Part shown: positions 14,072 through 22,723 of the stretch, piece by piece
How the letters are laid out: each line of letters starts with the position of its first letter
How positions within the stretch are numbered: position 1 is the stretch's first letter
DNA from: Candidatus Latescibacterota bacterium
GTDB taxonomy: Bacteria; Latescibacterota; UBA2968; UBA8231
Assembly: GCA_022825185.1 (NCBI GenBank)
Contig: JAJDYK010000361.1
Location: 1 to 33,155 of the forward strand
Length of the DNA stretch: 33,155 nt
Direction: 5' to 3'
Notes under the pieces: generated by a model
Database searches by the model: none
What the model saw: the letters and a program-made list of their open reading frames with translations, nothing else
Told to the model about the DNA's origin: nothing
Made by a program: the position numbers and the translations under genes

Positions 14072-16702
14072 GTGAGGTGCATGCTCTACGCAGTAGTTGT
14101 CACGGCCGGCGTCGCACTCCTATGCGATGCAGCTTTTGCCCAACGGGTCGGCTTTCTGACCGGACGCGAACCGCGCGGTGTGGATGTCTATGAGATGGCG
14201 ATGACGCCAGCGCAGCGAAAGTGGCAATATCCGCAAAGCCTATACCACTTCTATCGTTGGACCGGCGAGGAATACAGCAATTACGCCCGCCAAAACTACG
14301 AGCGCTATGTATCTACCGAGCTTGAAGGCTTTCGCACCTACGACCTCTACGGGAACTACATCACTCGTGGCTTCGAGGTGTACAACTGGTCCATGGACAG
14401 TCCAGTAACTTCGGGTAGCACGGTGCGCAAGGGACCTAAGTACAGTAGGTGGTTTCAAAGCCTAATCGTCTCGTCGATGTCCAAGGGGCAGTTTTATTCC
14501 TCGATGACCATCGGCGAGGCCCTGCGCACCACCCTGACGCCGCTGACCTTTTCCAAGCCGGCCTTTAACGGGGTGCAGTGGGACTTTGCCGCTGATAAGT
14601 ACCAGATGACCCTCTTGGCGTCGCGCTTGGCCTCCCCAGGTTCAGCCGTGCAGTTTGAAAATTCACTCGGCCAAATCCTAGGCGACATGACCAATCTCTT
14701 CGGAGCGCACTCTAAGGTGCAGCTCGGAGATTTTTCTAAGTTGGGCTTTACTTATCTCAACATTGCCAACTTCTCCACGGGTCGTAAGCTGGGCGATAAC
14801 TCGCTTAAAGGCGTATTGACCGAGGCCCAAAACGGCGGCAACGTCGAGACAATCGTCTTGCGGCTCTCGGACGATTCGCCCGAAGACGGCGTAGGCGGTG
14901 CTCAGCTTTTTGCCGAGCGCATTATCATCAACGGGGTTGATCATCCCGAAATTGTCCCCTCGCCGCGCGGTGGTGTGCGGCGCGCTGGCGTCATCGAGGC
15001 CAATGGGGCGGAGACGTTGGAGCTGACCTACAATATCGCTCGCGACTTCCGCCAACAGCCCGATGATGAGATCACCACGTTTCAGGAGATCAGCGAAATC
15101 GAGTTCGAGTTGGTCATCGCCAACGACTACCGGATCGAAATCACCTCTAATCTCCAAGTCAATGCTCAGGGCGAGCCCGTGTTCTTGGAAGTCGAGCGCG
15201 CCCACGGCAACGTCAGCGATGGTTCTAATCAGCGCTTCATCCGCTTTGAATACGGCCTGCCCACCGGCAAGGATATCATCGGCTTCAACTTTGATATAGA
15301 CGATATCAAGGGCTTCAATATGCGCTCGGAGCTTGCTTTCAGCCGGGCGTTTCGCCGCTTCCCCAACCAAAATTTCCAAGATCACGCTCTCGCCCAAGAC
15401 CAGGGCATGGCCTACTATATCACGGCCTCGCAGGACGCTTATCCGTTTTTCGCGTACGGAGAATTCTACCGTCTGGAGCCTGAGTACCGGACCAATGCGT
15501 TTATCTCGGATGCGCGGGGTTTCATCGACTACGAACACCCAGAGCGCTATTCTTTTGAAGCGGTTGACGACAACGACGACCAGGATCGCTTTGCCGACTG
15601 GAAGCGCCTGTGGCAAAACGGCGACAATGCCTTTGGCGAATCGCCTTTTGGTACCGGTGGCCAAGCCGACCCGCAGGTTTTCCCTGGATACGATGAGAAC
15701 TCGGACTTCATCTCGGACTTTAACCAAAACGACAACAGCCAGCCGGATTTCGCCGAGCCATTCCTGCGCTACAACGTCGATCCACCCGAGTTCCTCTTTG
15801 GCGTTGACATGAACAACAACAACGTCATCGATCGCTTTGAGAACGATACGTTCGCCGACTATCCCTACCGACACGACCGCGATGGCTACAACGTGTACGG
15901 GGGCGTTCACTTGACCGAAGCCATCAAGGTGACGATGGGCTATTCCACGGCCGACGAGATTAGTTCCAAGCGCAGCGCGCAGATGAGCTATGCGGTAGTC
16001 ACGGGCGAGTGGAAATGGCCGGGCATTGAGGCTCGGGCTTTCCAATACGCTCGCTCGGTCCAAGACGACATCGAGGACGATGTGATCGAATGGGTCGATC
16101 CAGATGGATTCCGCGAAACCATCGACCCGCTGATTGCCCAAGACACCTTTGTTTGGACCGGCTATTTGACGTTCGATTACCTGCGCCTTAAAAACTTGAA
16201 TATCTACAACAAAGTGAAGTACGACTGGTTTAATCAGCGCCGCGAGCAGGCCGAGGTCAAAGACAATCGCCTCTTTTTTGGCGCGATCAACAAGGTTGAT
16301 TATCCGCTGCCGATTACCGACAACCTGTCTTTCTGGCCGCGCTACAAGAGCGTGTACCGCAAGATCAACCCAACCTTTAGCACTGACCTCGACATCACCG
16401 AGTGGTCGCAGTTTTACATGTTGACCTCGAAGTACTTCCTCCTGCCCGGAACCTTTATCGAATACGGCGTCGAGTTGAACCTCTTCCGCAATCTCGAAGA
16501 GCGCCCGGAGATCTTGCCGCCTGGATATGTCGATGACTTCACGGGTTCGGTACTGGCCTTACAGCTTTCCAACAGGTCGGCGTATCTAGGTTATTCGCTG
16601 ACCATGAATACGGGCTTTCGCTGGGAGCGCCGGGCCTTTGCCGAAGCGACCGAAACCAACTCTCTGCTCTTCATTCGGGTTTTCGCAGGCCTCCAAGATT
16701 AG
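14072..16702 (+). CDS. Large predicted outer-membrane beta-barrel protein with calcium-type loop
   Basis: An 876-residue exported protein of no family I can name. GTG 14072 gives a signal peptide (MLYAVVVTAGVALLC within it, cleavage likely after AFA). The N-terminal half is rich in aromatic residues (YHFYRWTGEEYSNYA, RTYDLYGNYITRGFEVYNW). Residues 495-610 are crowded with Asp and Asn. Inside this region DMNNNNVIDRFE at 579-590 fits the 12-residue EF-hand loop, and DENSDFISD at 541-549 is a related acidic turn. The last 260 residues alternate polar and aromatic strands (YNVYGGVHLTEAIKVTMGY, LRLKNLNIYNKVKYDWF, AYLGYSLTMNTGFRWE), as in outer-membrane barrels. The final residues are FIRVFAGLQD, so the usual terminal aromatic is missing. 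It is the last gene before a terminator hairpin. Confidence 0.7.
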   Translation: MRCMLYAVVVTAGVALLCDAAFAQRVGFLTGREPRGVDVYEMAMTPAQRKWQYPQSLYHFYRWTGEEYSNYARQNYERYVSTELEGFRTYDLYGNYITRGFEVYNWSMDSPVTSGSTVRKGPKYSRWFQSLIVSSMSKGQFYSSMTIGEALRTTLTPLTFSKPAFNGVQWDFAADKYQMTLLASRLASPGSAVQFENSLGQILGDMTNLFGAHSKVQLGDFSKLGFTYLNIANFSTGRKLGDNSLKGVLTEAQNGGNVETIVLRLSDDSPEDGVGGAQLFAERIIINGVDHPEIVPSPRGGVRRAGVIEANGAETLELTYNIARDFRQQPDDEITTFQEISEIEFELVIANDYRIEITSNLQVNAQGEPVFLEVERAHGNVSDGSNQRFIRFEYGLPTGKDIIGFNFDIDDIKGFNMRSELAFSRAFRRFPNQNFQDHALAQDQGMAYYITASQDAYPFFAYGEFYRLEPEYRTNAFISDARGFIDYEHPERYSFEAVDDNDDQDRFADWKRLWQNGDNAFGESPFGTGGQADPQVFPGYDENSDFISDFNQNDNSQPDFAEPFLRYNVDPPEFLFGVDMNNNNVIDRFENDTFADYPYRHDRDGYNVYGGVHLTEAIKVTMGYSTADEISSKRSAQMSYAVVTGEWKWPGIEARAFQYARSVQDDIEDDVIEWVDPDGFRETIDPLIAQDTFVWTGYLTFDYLRLKNLNIYNKVKYDWFNQRREQAEVKDNRLFFGAINKVDYPLPITDNLSFWPRYKSVYRKINPTFSTDLDITEWSQFYMLTSKYFLLPGTFIEYGVELNLFRNLEERPEILPPGYVDDFTGSVLALQLSNRSAYLGYSLTMNTGFRWERRAFAEATETNSLLFIRVFAGLQD

Positions 16703-16726
16703 GGGCTACTATTTCTCTGTGGATCC

Positions 16727-16766
16727 AAAGCGCCCGGCGTTCTCTAGTGGAGATGCCGGGCGCTTT
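16727..16766 (+). terminator. Rho-independent-type terminator hairpin
   Basis: AAAGCGCCCGGC at 16727-16738 pairs perfectly with GCCGGGCGCTTT at 16755-16766. Inside, TCTC (16741-16744) and GAGA (16750-16753) can add four pairs around TAGTG. It is the most stable hairpin noticed in the window, 24 bases after the barrel gene stop. The T-run is short (TTT), and the flanking AAA makes it usable in both directions. Confidence 0.7.
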
Positions 16767-16779
16767 ACTGCCTAACAAC

Positions 16780-18024
16780 ATGGACATGCGCCTTGCCGTG
16801 GTGTGGATAGGGCTAGTAGCCCTCCTCGGAGAGATCGGCTGTGGCTCCCCAGAACGCCACAGCCTCAAAAAGCCCGCCGTGCCCCAACCTCTCGCGTTCT
16901 ACCAGCGCGCCTACGAGCAAAACCCCGCAGACCCAGAGGTGCTGTTGGCCTTGGGGTGGCTCTACCTGCAAAAGGATCGCACGCGCCGCGCCGTTGAGGT
17001 GCTGTCCGAATTGGCCGCGGTTGCGCCCGACGACGCGGATGTTCACTACTATCTCGGGGTTGCCCTAGCCAAAGAGCACCGCAAGAGCGAGGCCATAGCT
17101 GCCTTTAAACGCGCACTCGAAAAGGCATCGGCCTTTGCCGAGGTGTACTGGGCCTTGGCGCTGCTGTACAACGAGCGCGGCGACGGATATGAAAAAGCGC
17201 TTGCAACGGTTGAAGAGGGGCTGCAACTGGCCGGACAGAGTGGCTATGGGCACTTCGTGTTGGGCTTTGTGCTGTGCTCACGCGGCGACAATGAAAACGC
17301 CAAGACCGCACTGCTGAAGGCCGTTGAACTCGACCCCAGTTTAGCGCACGCCCACTACTACTTGGCGCTGGTGTACTTGCGCTTGCAGGACGATCCGCAG
17401 GCCATGGCGGCCATGGAACAGACCATTGCCGCAGATCCGGGTTACACCTCGGCCTATTACAGCTTGGGCACGCTCTATGCGCGTACGGGCCGCGATGCCG
17501 AGGGCGCGCGAATGATCGAGCTTTTCCAGCAGTTGAGTAGCGCGACGATGGACGAGGATCACTACCGCCGCTTGCTCTATCGCCAAGCCGTGCCGCTGGC
17601 GACCGACAAGCAGGCGGCCACGCATTTCAACTTGGGGCTGGTTTATTTGCGCAGAAAGGAGTTGACGGCAGCACTCGAACAGTTTGAGGCGGCCTTGGCC
17701 CTTGATTCCACATACGCGGAGGCCAGCCACAACATCGGAGTGATCCATTCGCTGCAAGAGCAACACGCGGCGGCTCGGCCCTTTTTGCTACGCGCGGTCC
17801 GCCACAAGCCCGACTACGCGTTGGCCTTTGAAAACATAGGCAACAACAGCTTGGCGCTCGGCGAGTACGCGGAGGCTGTCTCCGCGTTCCGCCGCGCCTT
17901 GGCCCTCGACGGGAGCATGGTCTCAGCTCTCGACGGCTTGGGGACTGCGTTGATCCAGCAGGGGCACGTAGCAGAAGGCCGTGCGGCTCGCGCTGAGGCC
18001 GCAGCCTTGAGGGCGCAACAATAA
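16780..18024 (+). CDS. TPR-repeat lipoprotein
   Basis: A 414-residue protein made almost entirely of tetratricopeptide repeats after a lipoprotein signal (LVALLGEIGC, Cys21; Glu at -3 is unusual for a lipobox). Roughly ten TPR units can be traced, for example PEVLLALGWLYLQKDRTRRA, AHAHYYLALVYLRLQDDPQA and ATHFNLGLVYLRRKELTAAL. TPR arrays are protein-binding scaffolds, so it probably acts as a periplasm- or surface-facing adaptor. Open frame extends to GTG 16747 and ATG 16753, but these lie inside the terminator hairpin and would put an extra stretch before the signal peptide. ATG 16780 or 16786 is therefore preferred; neither has a clear Shine-Dalgarno. The stop TAA directly abuts the ATG of the CRTAC1-type gene. 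Confidence 0.85.
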   Translation: MDMRLAVVWIGLVALLGEIGCGSPERHSLKKPAVPQPLAFYQRAYEQNPADPEVLLALGWLYLQKDRTRRAVEVLSELAAVAPDDADVHYYLGVALAKEHRKSEAIAAFKRALEKASAFAEVYWALALLYNERGDGYEKALATVEEGLQLAGQSGYGHFVLGFVLCSRGDNENAKTALLKAVELDPSLAHAHYYLALVYLRLQDDPQAMAAMEQTIAADPGYTSAYYSLGTLYARTGRDAEGARMIELFQQLSSATMDEDHYRRLLYRQAVPLATDKQAATHFNLGLVYLRRKELTAALEQFEAALALDSTYAEASHNIGVIHSLQEQHAAARPFLLRAVRHKPDYALAFENIGNNSLALGEYAEAVSAFRRALALDGSMVSALDGLGTALIQQGHVAEGRAARAEAAALRAQQ

Positions 18025-19716
18025 ATGTGGTTTGTACTAGTCGCTATTTGGGCGTTGGCAGGGTGTGAAAGCGAGGAGACGCGGCCTAGTTTCGTCGATG
18101 TAGCCGCCGAAGCGGGAGTCCAATTGCGCACCGTATCTGGGACGCCGCAAAAAGAGCACATCGTCGAATGCAATACGGGCGGGACGGCTCTTTTAGACTA
18201 CGATCTAGACGGAGACGTGGATATTTTTATCGTCAATGGCTCGCGTATCGACGGATACGCCCCGGGCGGCGAACCTCGCGCTGAGCTATACCGCAACGAC
18301 GGCGCTTGGCGCTTTACGGGCGTTGGCCGAGAGGCTGGCGTCGCGCACGTGGGCTGGGGCATGGGGGCTACGGCGGCCGACTACAATGCCGACGGGTGGC
18401 CCGATCTGTACTTGGCGAACTACGGCCCCAATGCTTTGTACGAAAACGAGGGCGACGGCACGTTCGTCGATGTGGCAGCCGAGCGGGGCGTGGACTTTAG
18501 CGGTTGGAGTTCGTCTGCGGCCTTTGGCGACTACGACCTCGACGGCGACTTGGACTTTTACTTGGCTAATTACATCGACTTTGACCCAGCGTTTCGCCCG
18601 GTTGATCCGAGCTATTGCACCTGGCGCGGGATAGATGTATTCTGCGGTCCGCGCGGGATGCCAGGCGAGCGGGATCAATTCTATCGCAATGACGGTGCTA
18701 GCGCGGGTTGGACTTTTGCCGACGCCAGCGAGGCTTTTGGCATTGCCGACTACGAATACTATGGTTTTGCCGCGCTGGCCGGTGACTGGGACGAGGACGG
18801 CGACTTGGACATTTACATTGCCAATGATTCGACGCCGAATGTGCTCTACCGCAACGACCAAGGTGCATTTGCGGATGTATCGCTCCTGTCGGCGACTGCG
18901 TACAGCGAGGACGGCCGCGAACAGGGCGGCATGGGCTTGGCGGGCGGCGACTACGATCAAGACGGCGATTTCGACCTCTTCGTTACTAATTTTTCGCACG
19001 ACAACAACTCGCTCTACGACAACAATGGCCGGGGATTTTTCACCGATGCCAGTTTTAGTTCGGCGCTAGGCCGTGCGAGCATCAGCTCTTTGGGGTGGGG
19101 CACGGGTTTTTTCGATTGCGACAACGACGGCGACGACGACCTGTTCGTCGCCAACGGCCACGTGTACCCGGCTGTTGACCACCGAGATTTGGGGACTCGT
19201 TACGTCCAGCGCAATCATCTGTTTGAAAATCGCGACGGCGCATTTGTCGAGGTCGGTACAGCCTCGGGCCCGGGCCTAGCAGTAGAAAAGTCGAGCCGTG
19301 GCTCGGCCTTCGGCGATTTGGACAATGACGGCGACTTGGACATTGTGATAGTCAATATCGACGACACACCGACTGTACTGCGCAACGACGGGGGCAATCG
19401 CCACAACTATCTGATGGTGAGACTGCTCGGCGATGGGGGCAATACAGACGCCATTGGTGCGCGAGTCTCAGTCTCGGTGGATGGAGCGGTGCAGATGCGG
19501 GAGGTGCGCGCCGGCACGAGCTACCTGTCGCAGGACGATCTGCGGCTGCACTTCGGCTTAGGAGCGGCGACCGAGGCCGATCACCTTGTGGTGCGCTGGC
19601 CCGATGGAGTGGAAGAGCGCCTCGACGGGGTGGCGGGCAATCGGCTGATCACCATCCAACGCGGCGCGGGCCTCGTCGCCGAAGGGTTTGGACCGGTGTC
19701 GAGGCTGAGGCCGTGA
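18025..19716 (+). CDS. CRTAC1-type lipoprotein (FG-GAP/VCBS repeats plus ASPIC/UnbV domain)
   Basis: A 563-residue protein with a short lipoprotein signal (WALAGC, Cys14). The body is a beta-propeller of FG-GAP/VCBS-type repeats, each with a calcium loop: DYDLDGDVDIFIVN, DYNADGWPDLYLAN, DYDLDGDLDFYLAN, DWDEDGDLDIYIAN, DYDQDGDFDLFVTN, DCDNDGDDDLFVAN and DLDNDGDLDIVIVN. The C-terminal ASPIC/UnbV domain follows: TDAIGARVSVSVDG, REVRAGTSYLSQDDLRLHFGLG and VVRWPDGVEERLDG. The family is common in environmental FCB-type and planctomycete-type genomes; its biochemical role is not established. It starts directly at the stop of the TPR gene (GAGGG 11 bases upstream) and its stop overlaps the second CRTAC1 gene by GTGA. 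Its tethering to the membrane next to a TPR lipoprotein suggests a shared assembly. Confidence 0.92.
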   Translation: MWFVLVAIWALAGCESEETRPSFVDVAAEAGVQLRTVSGTPQKEHIVECNTGGTALLDYDLDGDVDIFIVNGSRIDGYAPGGEPRAELYRNDGAWRFTGVGREAGVAHVGWGMGATAADYNADGWPDLYLANYGPNALYENEGDGTFVDVAAERGVDFSGWSSSAAFGDYDLDGDLDFYLANYIDFDPAFRPVDPSYCTWRGIDVFCGPRGMPGERDQFYRNDGASAGWTFADASEAFGIADYEYYGFAALAGDWDEDGDLDIYIANDSTPNVLYRNDQGAFADVSLLSATAYSEDGREQGGMGLAGGDYDQDGDFDLFVTNFSHDNNSLYDNNGRGFFTDASFSSALGRASISSLGWGTGFFDCDNDGDDDLFVANGHVYPAVDHRDLGTRYVQRNHLFENRDGAFVEVGTASGPGLAVEKSSRGSAFGDLDNDGDLDIVIVNIDDTPTVLRNDGGNRHNYLMVRLLGDGGNTDAIGARVSVSVDGAVQMREVRAGTSYLSQDDLRLHFGLGAATEADHLVVRWPDGVEERLDGVAGNRLITIQRGAGLVAEGFGPVSRLRP

Positions 19717-21338
19717 AGGTGCGCTACGGAATGGTCCTGCTGCTTTGTTGCAGTGCTGCGGCGGAATCGCGCTTTGTCGATATCGCGCAATCGGCTGGAG
19801 TCGATTTCATGCACCGCAGCGGCGCGACCGGTGCGCGCTATTTGCCCGAGACCTATGGCTCTGGGGCCGCGTTTTTGGATTTCGATGGCGATGGTGCACC
19901 CGATCTGTACTTGGTCAACGCCGGGCGGCTGCCTCAGTTGTCGAATGCGCCTGAAGCGGCCAACGCGCTTTTTCGCAACGAAGGTGCGGGTCGCTTCTCA
20001 GAGCAGACAGCGCGAGCTGGCGTCGGCGACCGAGGCTACGGCATGGGGGCGACCGTCGGCGACTACGACAACGATGGCTGGGCCGACCTCTACGTTACCA
20101 ATTTTGGGCCCAACGTACTCTTCCAAAATCGCGGTGCGGGTCGCTTTGCCGACGTTACAGCTACAGCCGATGTTGGCTGCCCGGGATGGGGGACGAGCGC
20201 GGCCTTTGCCGATGTGGATCTCGACGGAGATTTGGACTTATTCGTCGGCAACTACCTAGACTATCCGACCGAGAACCCGCTCGTATGCCGGATCGGCAAC
20301 AGCGAGGAGCGGCTCTACTGCGACCCGCGCAAGTTCGACGGTCAGGTCGATCGCCTCTATATCAACGAGGGCCGCGTTTTTGCCGACCGCACCGAGGCTT
20401 TCGGCCTCGTCAGCGTGGCTGGCAAGGAGTTGGGGGTCGTCTTTGGCGACTACGATCAAGACGGCGATCCCGATCTATATTTGGCCAACGATCTCGTGCC
20501 CAACATGCTTTACCGCAACGACGGCACGCGCTTTGTCAATCGAGGTCTTGCCAGCGGCACCAGCCTCAACGGCGAAGGGGTCGCTGAGGCCGGGATGGGC
20601 GTTGACATGGCCGATGCAGACGGCGACGGCGACTTGGATTTGTTCGTGACCAACTTCCAGTGGGAAAGCAATACCCTGTATAGCAACTTGGGTGGGGGGT
20701 TCTTTGCCGACGCGACCGTGGCGTCGGGCATCACTCGTGCCAGCATGGCCTTTTTAGGGTTTGGCACGGGATTTTTCGACTGCGATAACGACGGCGACCT
20801 CGACCTGTTCGTCGCCAATGGCCACGTGTACGACAACGTGGAAAAGGTCGATCGAGCGGCTGATTACGCGCAGCGCAATCAGCTACTCGAAAATGTCGGC
20901 GAGGGCCTCTTTGTTGATCGCAGTGACCGCGGCCCGGGTCTCGCGCTGGTGCAGGTCAGTCGCGGTACTGCATTCGGCGACATCGATAGCGACGGCGACT
21001 TGGATATTGCGGTGAACAACTCCAACGAGCGGCCAGCTCTGTTGCGTAACGACGCAGATGGCGGTGGATGGTTGGGGCTTAGGCTGCGGGGCGCGGCGAG
21101 CAATCGCGACGCCATTGGGGCACGGATCGCGCTGACGACTGGTGGTCGCACCCTCGTGCGCGAGGTTCGCCGCAACGCGAGCTATCTGTCGTCGAACGGC
21201 CCTCGCGTGCTCTTTGGCCTCGGGGATGCCGAGGTCGTCGAGCGGGTTGAAATTCGCTGGCCATCCGGTGCCGTCCAAGTAGTAGAGAATCTGCCGGGGC
21301 GGCAATACGTGACCATAGAGGAGGATACGAGTCAGTGA
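19713..21338 (+). CDS. Second CRTAC1-type protein (FG-GAP/VCBS repeats plus ASPIC/UnbV domain), secreted
   Basis: A 541-residue tandem paralog of the preceding gene. Start GTG 19713 overlaps its stop (GTGA). The N-terminal VLLLCCSAAAES looks like a signal peptidase I site (AAA before Glu), so this copy is probably soluble, although CC leaves a lipoprotein possible. Seven calcium-loop repeats are visible, such as DFDGDGAPDLYLVN, DYDNDGWADLYVTN, DVDLDGDLDLFVGN, DYDQDGDPDLYLAN and DCDNDGDLDLFVAN. The ASPIC/UnbV part is DAIGARIALTTGG, REVRRNASYLSSNGPRVLFGLG and VEIRWPSGAVQVVEN. Both copies share the segment GTGFFDCDNDGD and FVANGHVY almost exactly, so they arose by duplication, but they differ widely elsewhere, so it is not recent. 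The stop overlaps the second TPR gene by GTGA. Confidence 0.92.
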   Translation: MKVRYGMVLLLCCSAAAESRFVDIAQSAGVDFMHRSGATGARYLPETYGSGAAFLDFDGDGAPDLYLVNAGRLPQLSNAPEAANALFRNEGAGRFSEQTARAGVGDRGYGMGATVGDYDNDGWADLYVTNFGPNVLFQNRGAGRFADVTATADVGCPGWGTSAAFADVDLDGDLDLFVGNYLDYPTENPLVCRIGNSEERLYCDPRKFDGQVDRLYINEGRVFADRTEAFGLVSVAGKELGVVFGDYDQDGDPDLYLANDLVPNMLYRNDGTRFVNRGLASGTSLNGEGVAEAGMGVDMADADGDGDLDLFVTNFQWESNTLYSNLGGGFFADATVASGITRASMAFLGFGTGFFDCDNDGDLDLFVANGHVYDNVEKVDRAADYAQRNQLLENVGEGLFVDRSDRGPGLALVQVSRGTAFGDIDSDGDLDIAVNNSNERPALLRNDADGGGWLGLRLRGAASNRDAIGARIALTTGGRTLVREVRRNASYLSSNGPRVLFGLGDAEVVERVEIRWPSGAVQVVENLPGRQYVTIEEDTSQ

Positions 21339-22723
21339 CTAAATGGATTTCGTTTGCACTGGGCATTGCGCTGGCCGTCGGCTGCGAGACAGAGCCGGAA
21401 GTTCCGCCCGTTCAGCCGGTAGTGCAGCCACCTCCGGTTGAGGATCCGTTGCTGGTCGGGCGCGCTCTGTTGCGGCAGAAGCGCTACGCGGACGCGCTTG
21501 AGGTGTACGGAGAAGCGCGGAAGCGCCATCCGCAGTCGGGCGAGGTGCTGGCTACGCTGGGCCGGATCCACTTGGCTTTGGGCCAGCCCGAAGAAGCGAT
21601 CCAATTCTACGAAATGGCCGTGGCCCTCGAATCCGACCAGCCCGAATGGCTCGTCGCCTTGGGCAATGTGCATTTGAAGCTGAGCCGCTACGACGAAGCC
21701 CACGCCGCGTTTGCCTCGGCCTTGGCCTTGGATTCAACGTACGCGCCAGCGCGGCGCAACAAAGCGGCGGTGTACAGCAAGCAGGGGCGGTTGGGCGACG
21801 CCGCGCACGAATACGAGCGCGCCTTGGCGCTGCGGCCCGAGCACCTCCACACCCGCTTTAACCTCGGGCTGGTGTACGCCAGTTTGGGCCGCTATGCAGA
21901 CGCCAGCGAGGCCCTGCAACAGGTCTTGGTGGCAGCGCCGAAAAACGCGCGTGCGCTCTACGCGATGGGGGAAATCAAGGTCCATGAGGGCGATGACGAG
22001 GGGGCCATCGAGTACTTTGAGCGCACACTGGCAGCCGACACCACATACGCGGAGGCCCATCTGCAATTGGGGAGGATCCAGATGGGCCAAAACGAGCTTG
22101 CGGCTGCGGCCGAGCGCTTTCGCCGGACTATCCTAATCGAACCTGGGCTGGCCGAGTCCTTCCGTCTGCTGGGCCAGATTCACCTGCGGCAGGGCCGCGA
22201 GACAGCCGGTGAAAAATCCCTCGCCGCCTACGAGAAGGTCAAGCAGGTCGAGGGGGATATCCAGCGTTATCGCGAGCAATTGCGCAGCGATCCAGACGAC
22301 GCCGACGCCCATTACAGCTTAGGTTTTATATACAACCGCTTGGGGTTTACCGGCGTGGCTCTGCCGCACTACGCCCAAGCCGTGCGGATCCATCCCGGCC
22401 ACGTGCGGGCGCTGAACAACATGGGCAACATCTACTTGCGCACCGGACATTTCGATCAAGCGGCAGCGGCCTATCAGCAGATCATCGAACAAAACCCCGA
22501 GCACGTGGCCGCCTTTGCCGCGCTCGGGCAGGTCTATTTGAACCAGCAGCGCACGGATGAGGCCATTGCCATGCTCAACCGTGCGCTCGCGCTCGACGAA
22601 AACTGGCTCGGTGCCCACCAAGCTTTGGCCGAAGCCTACAAGCGGCTGGGGCAGATTGCCAAAAGCGAAGAACACAAACGCATGGCCGACGCCTTGCTTA
22701 GAAAGCAGAAAGATGACCAATAA
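21335..22723 (+). CDS. Second TPR-repeat lipoprotein
   Basis: A 462-residue protein starting at GTG 21335, with GAGGAGG at 21318-21324 and overlap with the CRTAC1 stop (GTGA). The lipobox is ALAVGC with Cys17, followed by a Pro/Glu-rich spacer (CETEPEVPPVQPVVQPPP). About eleven TPR units follow in two blocks: residues about 45-290 (for example AEVLATLGRIHLALGQPEEAI-type units) and about 310-455. They are separated by a charged linker (GEKSLAAYEKVKQVEGDIQRY). It is related in design to the TPR gene at 16780 but not a close copy. The likely role is a lipid-anchored scaffold. It overlaps the prolyl isomerase gene by 11 nt, which argues that the two are made together and may work on the same clients. 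Confidence 0.88.
   Translation: MTKWISFALGIALAVGCETEPEVPPVQPVVQPPPVEDPLLVGRALLRQKRYADALEVYGEARKRHPQSGEVLATLGRIHLALGQPEEAIQFYEMAVALESDQPEWLVALGNVHLKLSRYDEAHAAFASALALDSTYAPARRNKAAVYSKQGRLGDAAHEYERALALRPEHLHTRFNLGLVYASLGRYADASEALQQVLVAAPKNARALYAMGEIKVHEGDDEGAIEYFERTLAADTTYAEAHLQLGRIQMGQNELAAAAERFRRTILIEPGLAESFRLLGQIHLRQGRETAGEKSLAAYEKVKQVEGDIQRYREQLRSDPDDADAHYSLGFIYNRLGFTGVALPHYAQAVRIHPGHVRALNNMGNIYLRTGHFDQAAAAYQQIIEQNPEHVAAFAALGQVYLNQQRTDEAIAMLNRALALDENWLGAHQALAEAYKRLGQIAKSEEHKRMADALLRKQKDDQ

Noticed and set aside
14678..16141. Long minus-strand open frame of 487 codons inside the outer-membrane protein gene
   Set aside because: It lies fully antisense to a gene with signal peptide, Shine-Dalgarno and barrel-like C-terminus. 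Its translation has no recognisable motif and is explained by codon bias of the sense strand.
16747..16785. Upstream GTG/ATG starts for the first TPR lipoprotein
   Set aside because: GTG 16747 and ATG 16753 lie in the loop and descending arm of the terminator hairpin and would add residues before the lipoprotein signal.
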